Notes: generated by a model not told the origin, from the sequence alone. 64,000 nucleotides of DNA from Bacteriovoracaceae bacterium (GCA_023701435.1 JAMPXB010000007.1:62001-126000); one strand, 5' to 3'. Shown: positions 35,029 to 43,292, counted from the stretch's first letter. Made by a program: numbers and translations.

Positions 35029-35904
35029 TTATTTCTCTTTTTTACCTGAAACCAGCTCATCCCAAAATATTTTGGCAACAACACCCAGATGATGCTTTTT
35101 ATGTCTTATAAGATTGATATCTAATTCTCGAGGATGGATGTCTTCAAAATCCAGGACAACCACTTTCTTTTCTTTAATCTCTCGATCAATAACGTGTTCA
35201 GGCAGATGTCCCCAGCCCAGTCCTGCCAAAATAATTTCACGCTTAAAATTATTATCGTTAATTCTCCATTTCTTGCCCTGGTCCAGGAGACCAAAGCTCA
35301 CCCCTTTCGATCCCTTTTTGTCTCCCACAACAATCTGATCAATGTCTGCCAGGTCGGCCTGTGAACTCACTTTTCTTTCTTTGAAAAGTTCAGAGCTCAT
35401 TACCGGAATCATTTTCACTGCCGTAAAAGGCATCACTTCCAAACTGGAGTGATCTGAAACAAAATGAGTAATTCCAATCTGCGCCTCACGCTCCAGGACT
35501 CGGCTCTCGGACCCGCTTAAAATATCAAACCCCAGATTTAATTTGGTGTGAGGAAATCTTTTGCCAAAACTTTTAAACAAATGAAGAAGCTTAGGCAGAG
35601 GAGAAATTCCATCTACTGCAATGACGATCTCAGGCTCCTCTTCTCTTCTAAAACTTTGGGAGAGACCTTCCAGTTCATTCATCCCCTGTAAAACCTTTAA
35701 AGATCGTTCAAAAAAGGCCTTTCCATAAACGGTCAGTTCAGGCCGATAACCACTCCGATCAAAAAGCTCAACTTCCATTTCTTCTTCCAGCTTCTTAATA
35801 GCCAAACTTATAGCTGGTTGCGTTTTATGCAACTCTGCGGCGGCGGCTTTGAAGCTGCCGGCCTGAATTATTCTATGAAAAACAAGCACTTGGTCGAATG
35901 TCAT
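35029..35904 (-). CDS. LysR-family transcriptional regulator
   Basis: N-terminal winged helix (FHRIIQAGSFKAAAAELHKTQPAISLAIKKLEEE, written here only as the recognised helix-turn-helix span, residues 9-42) and a ~200-residue periplasmic-binding-like effector domain. 291 residues. It is the first gene of the operon running to 29045 and lies divergent to the yceI-like gene, so the 124-base gap between them is the likely place for its binding site. The effector is unknown. Confidence 0.88.
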   Translation of the reverse strand: MTFDQVLVFHRIIQAGSFKAAAAELHKTQPAISLAIKKLEEEMEVELFDRSGYRPELTVYGKAFFERSLKVLQGMNELEGLSQSFRREEEPEIVIAVDGISPLPKLLHLFKSFGKRFPHTKLNLGFDILSGSESRVLEREAQIGITHFVSDHSSLEVMPFTAVKMIPVMSSELFKERKVSSQADLADIDQIVVGDKKGSKGVSFGLLDQGKKWRINDNNFKREIILAGLGWGHLPEHVIDREIKEKKVVVLDFEDIHPRELDINLIRHKKHHLGVVAKIFWDELVSGKKEK

Positions 35905-36028
35905 ATGTATAACTTTTTTTTATATAGTTAATCAAAATTACTGTCTTTTTTTTTATCAAAAACTACTCCATCATTGAATCATTAATGAAGAAGCAAAACT
36001 ATTCAATCTTAACAACAAGGAGTTAAAG

Positions 36029-36604
36029 ATGAAAATATTGTTAGCCGCCCTATTTACAGTATCAAGCTTTGGCGTAATGGCCCAGACATTTAATGTTGAA
36101 CCATCTGCCACTAAAATCGTTTACGTCGGTAAGAAAGTTACTGGTGAACACACTGGTAACCTGAACGTTAAAAGCGGTAAAATCACTCTCAAAGGTGAAG
36201 AAATCACTGGTGGTGAAGTTGTAGTTGATATGAACTCTCTTACCAGTACAGATCTTACAGATGCTGAGTACAACGCTAAGTACGTAGGCCACATGAAATC
36301 AGAAGATTTCTTCAACACTGCCAAGTACCCAGAGTCTAAACTGGTTATCAAAAGTTCTAAAAAGACAGCTAAAGGTCTAGAAGTTAAAGGTGATCTGACA
36401 ATTATTGGCCAGACAAAACCGGTAACTTTCATCGTTACTGATCTTAAGAAAACAGATGCAGGACTTACTGGTAAGTCAAATCTGACACTTAACCGCACTC
36501 AGTGGGGTCTTAAGTATGGTTCAAACTCTTTCTTCAAAGGTTTGGGCGACAAGGCCATTAACGACGATTTTACTCTAGCTATCGATCTTGCTGCTAAAAA
36601 GTAA
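36029..36604 (+). CDS. YceI-family periplasmic protein
   Basis: 191 residues with a signal peptide (MKILLAALFTVSSFGVMA) and the YceI lipocalin-like fold that binds polyprenoid or other long lipids. Recognisable are GKITLKGEEITGGEVVVDMNS, KSEDFFNTAKYPESKLVI, GDLTIIGQTKPVTF and the ending RTQWGLKYGSNSF with DDFTLAIDL. AAGGAG precedes the ATG. It is divergent from the LysR gene and ends in a strong terminator. The ligand is not known. Confidence 0.9.
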   Translation: MKILLAALFTVSSFGVMAQTFNVEPSATKIVYVGKKVTGEHTGNLNVKSGKITLKGEEITGGEVVVDMNSLTSTDLTDAEYNAKYVGHMKSEDFFNTAKYPESKLVIKSSKKTAKGLEVKGDLTIIGQTKPVTFIVTDLKKTDAGLTGKSNLTLNRTQWGLKYGSNSFFKGLGDKAINDDFTLAIDLAAKK

Positions 36605-36617
36605 TTCTCTCCCAACT

Positions 36618-36643
36618 AAGGGCCCCACTCCGGGGCCCTTTTT
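36618..36643 (+). terminator. intrinsic terminator of yceI-like gene
   Basis: AAGGGCCCC-ACTCC-GGGGCCCTT followed by TTT and a further T-rich stretch. Confidence 0.92.
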
Positions 36644-36680
36644 CTTAGCGAAATGCCATTTTTCCTTATACAATCTTTCC

Positions 36681-38309
36681 ATGATCCAACTGCTAATTTT
36701 ACTTATATTAAACTCTGCCATGAGCTATGGGGCCACTATAGCCATTATTGATACAGGGTTTGATCTGGATCATGATTATTTAAAACCAAAAATCTTAAAC
36801 AAAGAAACCGACGAAGAGGCCATTGATTTTCATGGCTGGGATTTTTTTGATAATAGTCATTTAAAAAAGCCGGTGATTGAAGATAAATCCTCGATCCAGG
36901 AAATTCTTCTCTTCCGCAACCTGCGGGCCAAAGGTCACCGCCAGGGTTTATCGCTTGAAGAATTCGAGTGGTATAAAAAGAAAAATGCAGATAAGGCCTT
37001 CATGGAAAAAGTGAAGCTCTTTAAAAAACATTCCCATGGAACTTTTGTGGCGGGCATTGCCTTAAGAGAAGGCGAGAACATCAACATCTTCCCTATCAGA
37101 GGTCTTAATTTACCTAATCCGGTAGTGGCCGTTGAAGACAGCTCCCAGCCTGGGACCCTTCCCGCCCGCGGTAAGACATCGGAAGAAAAATTTCATGATG
37201 AAGTCAGACAGTCGATCAATCGCGTTTCCCGCAAATTCTCCAAGATCTGTCAGTTTGTCTCGCAAAAGAAGATAGAAGTAGTGAACGCTTCTTACGGAAT
37301 CACTTTTAAGAATATCATGACCAAATTCCGTGAGCGCTATAAAGAGATGACCGGTAAAGAAATAGATGAAACGAAACTAAAAATGATCGTGGATGATTAT
37401 TTCAATACTCTCTATCAGCGTGGTGAAAAAACCATGAGAAAGCACTCAAAGATTCTTTTTGTTTTCTCTGCTGGAAACTCCGGGCTCGATAACGATACCT
37501 ACCACCATTATCCATCACGCATTAAAGTGCCTAACGCTATTACTGTTGCGGCGATGAACGGTGATTACCTGGCGACTTTCTCAAATTACGGGAAAGAACA
37601 TGTTGATATCGGTGCTCCGGGAGTAGCAATTTTATCGATTGTGCCAAAGGTCTATTCAGAAGATGGTTCAGATCTCTACTCTCCGGCCAGCGGTACCTCC
37701 ATGGCGGCCCCTTATGTTTCAAACCTTGCGGCCCAGCTAAAAAACACCAACCCTCGCTTGAGTCCATCTGAAATAAAAAAGATCATCCTGGAGACAGGTG
37801 AATCTAAGGACTACTTAAAACCTCATCTTGCCTCCGGGGCCATTGCCAGCAATCACCGGGCCATCCGGGCCGCCCTCTTATCCAAGGACATGGTTCTGGA
37901 TCAGGCCATTACTTTAGGTAAGTCAGACCTGATTCCTATGGAAGATAAAGTCAGTATCGGTCGTCCTCCCGTTCTATCAGCGGAAGAAATGCACAAGAAG
38001 GTTATGGACTCAGTCCCAAGTGTCATTACACCTGGGGAAGTTGAAGAAGAGCCAACGACCGGACCATTTACCAAATCAGAGTCTTCTTTACAGAAGGACA
38101 CAGTGAAAGCGCCACAGGACAATTCAGTGCCGCCTCCTTCAGAAGTTCCAGATGTTCAGCAGAAATCTGCTGATCCAGTCCATTCCAGTCAAAGCGAAGC
38201 ACAATCTCCCCCACTTTCCGAGGAGCGGCCTGCATCTTCTTCTGAACCTCAACCGTCACTCCCTGAAGCTCAATCCCCAGAGTCTTTGCCTTCATTGCCG
38301 CAATCGTAA
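36681..38309 (+). CDS. subtilisin-like serine protease (S8) with Ser/Pro-rich tail
   Basis: About 542 residues from the ATG at 36681, which begins a signal-like segment (MIQLLILLILNSAMSYG); the frame upstream reads through the terminator and is not used. The catalytic triad is complete: Asp24 in AIIDTGFD, His in HSHGTFVAGIA, Ser in GTSMAAPYV, with the oxyanion Asn in FSAGNSGLDN. A long insert separates His from the substrate-binding strand. The last ~80 residues are Ser/Pro/Glu-rich, and their codons lie antisense to the osmC-like gene (38068-38309). Exported; it probably degrades protein in the periplasm or prey. Confidence 0.85.
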   Translation: MIQLLILLILNSAMSYGATIAIIDTGFDLDHDYLKPKILNKETDEEAIDFHGWDFFDNSHLKKPVIEDKSSIQEILLFRNLRAKGHRQGLSLEEFEWYKKKNADKAFMEKVKLFKKHSHGTFVAGIALREGENINIFPIRGLNLPNPVVAVEDSSQPGTLPARGKTSEEKFHDEVRQSINRVSRKFSKICQFVSQKKIEVVNASYGITFKNIMTKFRERYKEMTGKEIDETKLKMIVDDYFNTLYQRGEKTMRKHSKILFVFSAGNSGLDNDTYHHYPSRIKVPNAITVAAMNGDYLATFSNYGKEHVDIGAPGVAILSIVPKVYSEDGSDLYSPASGTSMAAPYVSNLAAQLKNTNPRLSPSEIKKIILETGESKDYLKPHLASGAIASNHRAIRAALLSKDMVLDQAITLGKSDLIPMEDKVSIGRPPVLSAEEMHKKVMDSVPSVITPGEVEEEPTTGPFTKSESSLQKDTVKAPQDNSVPPPSEVPDVQQKSADPVHSSQSEAQSPPLSEERPASSSEPQPSLPEAQSPESLPSLPQS

Positions 38310-38472
38310 GCATACAACTGGCAAGGGAAGTACTCATCAAGTCAGTTGGAGAAAAGGCTTCACCTTTACCCTGATTGTCCTTCGGAGCATCGGTATAGAT
38401 AATGTTGTTTGAATCAAGATGAATGGCCTGTGAACGAAGACTTCCTTCGTATGTAACTTTCATTTGGTGCAT
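38068..38472 (-). CDS. OsmC-family protein
   Basis: 134 residues. Both redox cysteines of the family are present, in TSLASCMLTIAAM and LNCPVALSLCPS, with EAFSPTDLM preceding the first. OsmC/Ohr proteins reduce organic hydroperoxides; this member is of the OsmC/YhfA general type. AGAGG precedes the ATG at 38472. Its 3' 242 bases are antisense to the end of the subtilase gene, an unusually long convergent overlap. It lies downstream of the hsp20 locus, from which a terminator separates it. Confidence 0.85.
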   Translation of the reverse strand: MHQMKVTYEGSLRSQAIHLDSNNIIYTDAPKDNQGKGEAFSPTDLMSTSLASCMLTIAAMKAKTLGIELQGVTVEVQKKMQAAPRKVGEIVLRFDWNGLDQQISAEHLELLKEAALNCPVALSLCPSVKKTLIW

Positions 38473-38524
38473 AAAACCTCTTTGGATAGTTGATCAAATA
38501 TTATGATCAACCAACCAATAAGGC

Positions 38525-38555
38525 AAAAAAAAGGGCCCCCAACCTTGGGGACCCT
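38525..38555 (-). terminator. intrinsic terminator of hsp20
   Basis: On the minus strand AGGG-T-CCCCAA ... TTGGGG-G-CCCT, with one mismatch, followed by TTTTTTTT. Confidence 0.85.
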
Positions 38556-38574
38556 CAGAACCAGGGAGGAGAAT

Positions 38575-38990
38575 TTAGCTTTTCAGATCAGATGCTGCTT
38601 CTTTATTCCAATCTGAAATCGTGATTTTCTTAGTCTGTGTTTTCACTTCCTTGGGAATAACAATGTCCAGAACACCATTTTCAAAGCGGGCCTCTATCCC
38701 TTCAGTATTTACATTTTGTGGCAGAGTAAAGACTCTTGAAAACTTCCCATACCGTCTTTCTGAACGTCTCCAGTAATATGGAGCTGATTATCTTTAACTT
38801 CAATAGCGAGTTCTTCTTTACGAAGTCCCGGGATATCAAGCCCGACGCTATAAAATTTTTCCTCATCCCTGATTTCACAGGCAGGAGTGAAGCCGCTGCC
38901 TTTGCCAAAGCTTTCAAACATGCGCTCCATTTCTTTTTCCATTTGGCTGATTGGATGGCGTAGAGCTGGTTTTAATTCAAAGTGATACAT
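38575..38990 (-). pseudogene. Hsp20 small heat-shock protein with a frameshift
   Basis: The first 74 codons (38990 to 38769) give the start of an alpha-crystallin-type chaperone (EIRDEEKFYSVGLDIPGLRK, KDNQLHITG). Reading then continues in the wrong frame to a stop 19 codons later. Resuming in the next frame at 38766 gives RSERRYGKFSRVFTLP, then FENGVLDIVIPKE and a normal stop at 38575, i.e. the missing C-terminal half including the family's VLDIVIPK region. Adding one base at GGAGA^CGTTC (38767/38766) restores ITGERSERRYGKF and a typical ~138-residue Hsp20. AAGGAGG 5 bases before the ATG and a strong terminator are intact, so the lesion is recent, a sequencing error, or programmed. Confidence 0.88.
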
Positions 38991-39148
38991 AGTTGCCTCC
39001 TTAAATAGGTTAACTTTGTGGCCCTTTTCTTACTTATAAGTTGGGTTCACTTGGATAAACGTCAAGGTTTGGAAGCAAAAAAATCCTGTTTTTTCTTCTA
39101 AAATGGCCAACACAGGAATAAAATGAGGGCACACTACAGGAGATCTCT

Positions 39149-40123
39149 ATGACTAAAAAACTCCCGGCAAAGAAGCCCGTCAGTAAATCTGCGTCCAAAA
39201 AGCCTATTAAAAAACCTATCGCAAAAGCTAAAAAATTAGATCCTAAAACTCAGACGATTGAATCGTTGCTGGAACTCATTCGGGTGACATCAACAGAGAT
39301 TCCTGATGATGTGGCAAAAACTTTAATGAAGGCGCGTAGTCAGGAAGAGCAAAACACCACTGCTTCCTACGCAATGGGAATCATCAAAGACAATATTGAT
39401 CTGGCCAAGTTCAAGTCTCAACCTCTTTGTCAGGACACTGGAACAGTCATTTTCTTTGTCTATCATCCTCCGGGATTCTTTCAAAATGCATTCAAAGACC
39501 TCATCAAAAAGGCGGTCGTTAAGGCCACTCAGAAAGGTTACCTAAGACAAAACTCCGTCAATTCACTTACTGGTGAAAATGCCGGAACCAATCTTGGTGA
39601 AGGACATCCTTCTGTTCACTTCTATGAACACAATAAAAAAGAAGTGGAAGTTAAATTAGTTTTAAAAGGTGGTGGATGTGAAAACGTATCCACTCAATAC
39701 TCGCTACCAGACACAACTTTAGGTGCCGGTCGTGATTTAGCGGGCGTTCGTAAAGTTGTTATTGATGCCGTTTATAAAGCACAAGGCAAAGGCTGCGGTC
39801 CTGGGGCCCTGGGTGTTTGTATTGGCGGTGACAGAGCGGACTCTGCTTACAACGCCAAAAAGCAGCTCCTCAGAAAACTCGATGATAAAAACAGCATTCC
39901 TGAACTTGCCTCCCTTGAAAATGAGATCGTTGAAACTTGTAACAAGCTCGGCATCGGGCCCATGGGCTTTGGTGGCAAGACAACACTTCTTTCATGTAAG
40001 ATGACTCACGCCAACCGCGTACCGGCCTCTTACTTCGTCTCTATTTCATATATGTGCTGGGCGTTCCGTCGTCAGGGCGTTGTTTTAGACAAGAAAAACA
40101 CTATTAAAAAATGGTTATACTAG
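39149..40123 (+). CDS. class I fumarate hydratase, alpha subunit
   Basis: Iron-sulfur fumarase (or tartrate dehydratase-type) subunit, interconverting fumarate and malate. QPLCQDTGTVIFFV, KGCGPGALGVCIGGDR, GGKTTLL-S-C and HANRVPASYFVSISYMCW contain the likely cluster cysteines and substrate residues. The first ~35 residues are an unusual Lys/Pro/Ala/Ser tail (KKLPAKKPVSKSASKKP) absent from ordinary members; AGGAG 6 bases before the ATG supports this start. The beta subunit follows after 8 bases, so the enzyme is encoded as two chains. Confidence 0.9.
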   Translation: MTKKLPAKKPVSKSASKKPIKKPIAKAKKLDPKTQTIESLLELIRVTSTEIPDDVAKTLMKARSQEEQNTTASYAMGIIKDNIDLAKFKSQPLCQDTGTVIFFVYHPPGFFQNAFKDLIKKAVVKATQKGYLRQNSVNSLTGENAGTNLGEGHPSVHFYEHNKKEVEVKLVLKGGGCENVSTQYSLPDTTLGAGRDLAGVRKVVIDAVYKAQGKGCGPGALGVCIGGDRADSAYNAKKQLLRKLDDKNSIPELASLENEIVETCNKLGIGPMGFGGKTTLLSCKMTHANRVPASYFVSISYMCWAFRRQGVVLDKKNTIKKWLY

Positions 40124-40131
40124 GAGGAACA

Positions 40132-40701
40132 ATGAAACGTTTAAACTATCCCTTTTCTCCAGAAGCCGTTCGTGAATTAAAAGTGGGAGACATGGTTCTC
40201 ATTTCAGGTAAACTTTTTACTGGCAGAGATGCTGTTCACAAGTATCTTCATGACGGAAACAAATCTCCCGTTAATCTTAAAAATCAAATCATCTATCATT
40301 GTGGTCCTGTGACCATGAAAGATAAAAAAACAGGTAAATGGACCGTCACCGCAGCTGGACCTACAACATCTATTCGCGAAGAGCCTTATCAATGGGAAGT
40401 CATCCGCGATCATGGAATTGTCGGAGTTATCGGTAAAGGTGGAATGGGACAAAAAACTCTTGATGCCTGCAAGGAGTACGGCTGTGTCTATCTCCATGCT
40501 ATTGGTGGAGCTGCCCAGGTGTTGGCCGAAAAAATTAAATCAGTAGATGGTCTCTATCTGGAAGAGTTTGGTCTGCCGGAAGCTATTTGGGAATTAACCA
40601 TTGAGGACTTTCCAGTGGTCGTTACCATGGATGCTCATGGAAATTCGCTCCATAAAGAAGTTGAAAATTCTTCCAAAGAAGTTTTAAAAGCTATTCTGTA
40701 A
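40132..40701 (+). CDS. class I fumarate hydratase, beta subunit
   Basis: 189 residues, the C-terminal swivel half of class I fumarases: LKVGDMVLISGKLFTGRDAVHK, IIYHCGPV, TTSIREEPYQWEVIRDHGIVGVIGKGG (spanning residues ~80-107) and EFGLPEAIWELTIEDFPVVVTMD. The ATG at 40132 has AGGAGG upstream; the frame before it overlaps the alpha subunit. Alpha and beta together make one active site. A strong terminator follows. Confidence 0.92.
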   Translation: MKRLNYPFSPEAVRELKVGDMVLISGKLFTGRDAVHKYLHDGNKSPVNLKNQIIYHCGPVTMKDKKTGKWTVTAAGPTTSIREEPYQWEVIRDHGIVGVIGKGGMGQKTLDACKEYGCVYLHAIGGAAQVLAEKIKSVDGLYLEEFGLPEAIWELTIEDFPVVVTMDAHGNSLHKEVENSSKEVLKAIL

Positions 40702-40711
40702 CATACACTAG

Positions 40712-40742
40712 CAGGGTCAATTTTATTGGCCCTGTTTTTTTT
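40712..40742 (+). terminator. intrinsic terminator of fumarase operon
   Basis: CAGGGTCAA / TTGGCCCTG stem (one T-G pair) followed by eight T. It overlaps the end of the convergent small secreted-protein gene. Confidence 0.88.
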
Positions 40743-40902
40743 CTTTCTTATCCCTACTGCCCTTAACTATCTTTTCCTCACTCTCCTGCGAATTTTCATT
40801 TTCCTGTGAACTAATAGCTGATTGCTTTATATTTTCTTTTACTCTGGTCTGAGCAAAAGCTGAAAAACTCATCACCAAACTGATTAATAGAATAGTACGC
40901 AT
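40723..40902 (-). CDS. small secreted charged protein
   Basis: 59 residues: signal peptide (MRTILLISLVMSFSAFA) and a short, very polar mature part rich in Glu, Lys, Ser and Gln ending KKEKKQGQ. GAGGAG 7 bases before the ATG at 40902 fixes the start; the frame upstream opens with a TTG that overlaps this site. No family is recognised. Its last codons are encoded by the fumarase terminator sequence. Confidence 0.55.
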   Translation of the reverse strand: MRTILLISLVMSFSAFAQTRVKENIKQSAISSQENENSQESEEKIVKGSRDKKEKKQGQ

Positions 40903-41038
40903 AGAGATTCTCCTCAAAATGGAAGTTGCTCCTATTATACTTAGACTTTGAATTTAATGGTTAAAAATGACCTAACCTGCTGAATTCCCAATAGGAAATA
41001 ACAGCAAATTAGGTTTATATGACAGAGATTGTGGTCGT

Positions 41039-41779
41039 TTATTCAGCGAAAGCTTCGTTCCATTCAAGATTATGATAAACCTGCTGAACATCATCATCGC
41101 CTTCGAGGACATCAATAAGCTTCTGGAATTTGATATAGCTTTCTTTAGAGATTTCTTTCGTATTAAGCGGCAATCTCTCTAGCCCTGAATCTTCCAGTTT
41201 AATTTTAAGGTCTTCAAGCTTCTTGTAAATGTCGTGATAAGCCTCAACAGGACCCTGGACAGTGACGAAACCTTCTTCACTCTCAACATCATCGATATTG
41301 AAATCAATGAGCTCCATCATTAAATCATCAGTCGACATACCTTTTAGATTTTCTTCTTTGATGGTAAAAGTGGCCTTGCGTTCAAAAACAAACTGCAGGC
41401 ATCCCGGAGTCCCTAAGCTACCACCATACTTATTAAAATATGAACGGATATTGCTTACTGTACGTGTTGGATTATCAGTTGCTGCTTCAATAAAAACGGC
41501 AACACCATCAAGTCCGTAACCCTCGTAATTAATTTCTTCAATGGCTGCTCCATCCTGACCAAGACCTTTTTTAATGGCCTTATCAACATTGTCTTTTGGA
41601 ACGTTAAACTCACGGGCCTTAAGAAGAGCGATTTTAAGAGCAAAGTTGGCCTCAACTTCAGCATGGCCTGCATTCTTTACGGCCATGAGAATTTCGCGGA
41701 GGACCTTCGTGTAACTTTGAGAACGCTGCTTATCTTGAGCAGCTTTTTTCATTTTAATGTTGTTCCATTTACGACCCAC
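41039..41779 (-). CDS. YebC/PmpR-family protein
   Basis: 246 residues. The family is annotated as a transcriptional regulator; some members have been shown to help ribosomes through proline-rich stalls. Conserved are GRKWNNIKMKKAAQD at the N-terminus, NVPKDNVDKAIKKG, NYEGYGLDGVAVFIE and NIRSYFNKYGGSLG. Translation most likely starts at the GTG at 41779 (AGGAG 8 bases upstream), giving the standard length; the frame continues to 41869 without a ribosome-binding site. A single gene, divergent from the region with microprotein C. Confidence 0.9.
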   Translation of the reverse strand: MGRKWNNIKMKKAAQDKQRSQSYTKVLREILMAVKNAGHAEVEANFALKIALLKAREFNVPKDNVDKAIKKGLGQDGAAIEEINYEGYGLDGVAVFIEAATDNPTRTVSNIRSYFNKYGGSLGTPGCLQFVFERKATFTIKEENLKGMSTDDLMMELIDFNIDDVESEEGFVTVQGPVEAYHDIYKKLEDLKIKLEDSGLERLPLNTKEISKESYIKFQKLIDVLEGDDDVQQVYHNLEWNEAFAE

Positions 41780-41926
41780 GTAGCTCTCCTGTCTGCTAAA
41801 AATTTGATAAATTACTATAACGTAAAAAGATTGAATTCGCTGTAAAAAGCCGCAGTTAACGCTCGGCACATAAGACTCAATTCTGCAACTGATCTGATAA
41901 CCAAATCATCATAAAAAGGAGTCGAT

Positions 41927-41938
41927 ATGAAAAGCTAA
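41927..41938 (+). other. three-codon mini-ORF with a strong ribosome-binding site
   Basis: AAGGAG, 5 bases, then ATG AAA AGC TAA. It lies 106 bases before microprotein C in the same direction. A ribosome-binding site this good in front of a three-codon frame suggests a regulatory mini-ORF or the remnant of a longer microprotein gene. Confidence 0.3.
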
Positions 41939-42044
41939 AAGAAGACTGAAACAGTTGGAAAAATCTTAAGCTTTTTCTCCTTGAGCTAAGCTCAGAAATA
42001 AAGCTAAAATAAAATAATCATGGTTTTTTTCTCAAGGAGGAGAA

Positions 42045-42113
42045 ATGATCTTCAAGTTTACGGTGTTGGCCCTATCTTTCAGCCTTTATTACTTTACTCA
42101 GTATATTCATTAA
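42045..42113 (+). CDS. 22-residue membrane microprotein C
   Basis: Begins MIFKFTVLALSFSL, continues as one hydrophobic/aromatic span, and ends YFTQYIH. AAGGAGGAG is directly upstream, and a plausible TTGAGC-18-TAAAAT promoter lies at 41981-42010. The SFSLYYFTQ stretch recalls SFSLFFQ of microprotein B. The last 20 bases overlap the end of the convergent methyltransferase gene. No sigma-54 site with correct spacing was found. Unknown function. Confidence 0.5.
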   Translation: MIFKFTVLALSFSLYYFTQYIH

Positions 42114-42756
42114 TAAATTTAAAAATAAAATTTTCTTTACCTTCAATACTTAGAGTTGTCATCTCTTCTTGGTAACCCTCTTGTTTCATGGCATCGATAA
42201 AGTATTGAAGGTAGTTCCTCCCCGGATCAGTCAATAGTATCGTTCCACCTGGTTTAAGAAACTTAATCAGACCACGGGCAACTTCTCTTGGGTGTTTTGA
42301 TTCGTAAAGAATATCGGAGCCCATGACGACATCAAATTTTCCGAGATCTTCCGAATCCTCCCTCCAGTTTAAACGCTGGTAAGCAATGCTAAGAGAGGAA
42401 TGCCGGCAATTTCTTTGGAGATACTCTTGAGCGTCAGGATGAAAATCCGTTGCTAAGACTTGGGCCCCCAGATGAGTCGCCACCATTGATGGAAAACCTA
42501 GTCCGCAGCCTAATTCTAAGACCTTCTTCTTATTGACTAGCTCAGGACGTTCATTGAGGTATTGTGCCAGAGCTTCCGCTGCCGGCCACAGGATACCGAA
42601 GTAAGGACAAAGATCCTCGGCAAAGGGATCAAGTTGCTCATCTGGAGTCATTGAATCACAGATAAGATCTATCGCTTCATCCAGGTCACGGATAACTTCC
42701 ATAACATAGAGTTTATTGCCTAATTTGCGTTGTTTAATTTGAGTGGGGTATTTCAT
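42094..42756 (-). CDS. class I SAM-dependent methyltransferase (protein-lysine or small-molecule type)
   Basis: About 220 residues. The SAM motif VLELGCGLGFPSMVATHLGA, VLATDFHPDAQEY, and DVVMGSDILYESKHP place it with the METTL/Methyltransf_16 group (ETFB-lysine and related methylases). The start is uncertain: ATG at 42756 (MKYPTQIKQRK) is preferred over GTG at 42801, since neither has a clear ribosome-binding site. The substrate is unknown. It is probably expressed alone. Confidence 0.7.
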   Translation of the reverse strand: MKYPTQIKQRKLGNKLYVMEVIRDLDEAIDLICDSMTPDEQLDPFAEDLCPYFGILWPAAEALAQYLNERPELVNKKKVLELGCGLGFPSMVATHLGAQVLATDFHPDAQEYLQRNCRHSSLSIAYQRLNWREDSEDLGKFDVVMGSDILYESKHPREVARGLIKFLKPGGTILLTDPGRNYLQYFIDAMKQEGYQEEMTTLSIEGKENFIFKFINEYTE

Positions 42757-42844
42757 TCTTACATTATATGAATGCCTGAACAGATTTGCGAGATCATTCA
42801 CAAAGACATAGTGGACTGCGAGTATCCACCATGTCTTAAAAAAA

Positions 42845-43252
42845 TTACTTCGTCACTAACCAAACCGTGGCACGATCATGTGTGACTCTTGATTTGAATT
42901 TACAGTCTTTATTATAGATTCGATTGTGGCGAAAAATGGAAGCACCACGAGGTACTACTAAGGCACAGACTGTTTCAACACCATCTTTGGTATATGTAAT
43001 AAGTCTTGAGTCCACATCAAATGAAAGTCCAGGAACTCTATTACGATAATAATCAGTCTTGGACATTTGATCACCATAGACGATGGCCTCTTCTACTTGG
43101 GAAGAAACAAAGACCACGTCAGAGCCGGCCTTGATGTAGAAATAAGACTTCACTTCAGCATTACGAAAATCGTGCTTAACATCAAGAACTTTAACTTCAG
43201 CAGCGAAGGCTGAGCCGACCATCAGCGAAAGAGCAACTAAAAACAATTTCAT
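42845..43252 (-). CDS. secreted protein, paralogue 1 of a tandem pair
   Basis: 135 residues; signal peptide MKLFLVALSLMVGSAFA, two cysteines in the mature part (VETVCALVV and NKDCKFK). It is paralogous to the next gene upstream: VPGLSFDVDSRLITY matches VPGLSYDAASRTIVF, RGASIFRHNRI matches RGRSIFRYDKI, and both end in a V-x-LVTK/LITK strand. AAGGAG precedes the ATG. No known family. The shared two-Cys core suggests a disulfide-linked beta protein of the periplasm. Confidence 0.65.
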   Translation of the reverse strand: MKLFLVALSLMVGSAFAAEVKVLDVKHDFRNAEVKSYFYIKAGSDVVFVSSQVEEAIVYGDQMSKTDYYRNRVPGLSFDVDSRLITYTKDGVETVCALVVPRGASIFRHNRIYNKDCKFKSRVTHDRATVWLVTK

Positions 43253-43280
43253 AATAAACTCCTTTAAAGTTTGTGAGGTC

Positions 43281-43292
43281 GGTTAATTAACC
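43281..43292. promoter_or_regulatory. palindrome upstream of secreted paralogue 1
   Basis: GGTTAATTAACC, a perfect 12-bp palindrome 29 bases before the gene start. It may be an operator. A second palindrome, GTACAC-ACAA-GTGTAC (43431-43446), lies further up in the same gap. No regulator is assigned. Confidence 0.3.

Noticed and set aside
41868..41885. CGGCACATAAGACTC as a sigma-54 site for microprotein C
   Set aside because: The -12 GC is missing at the right distance.
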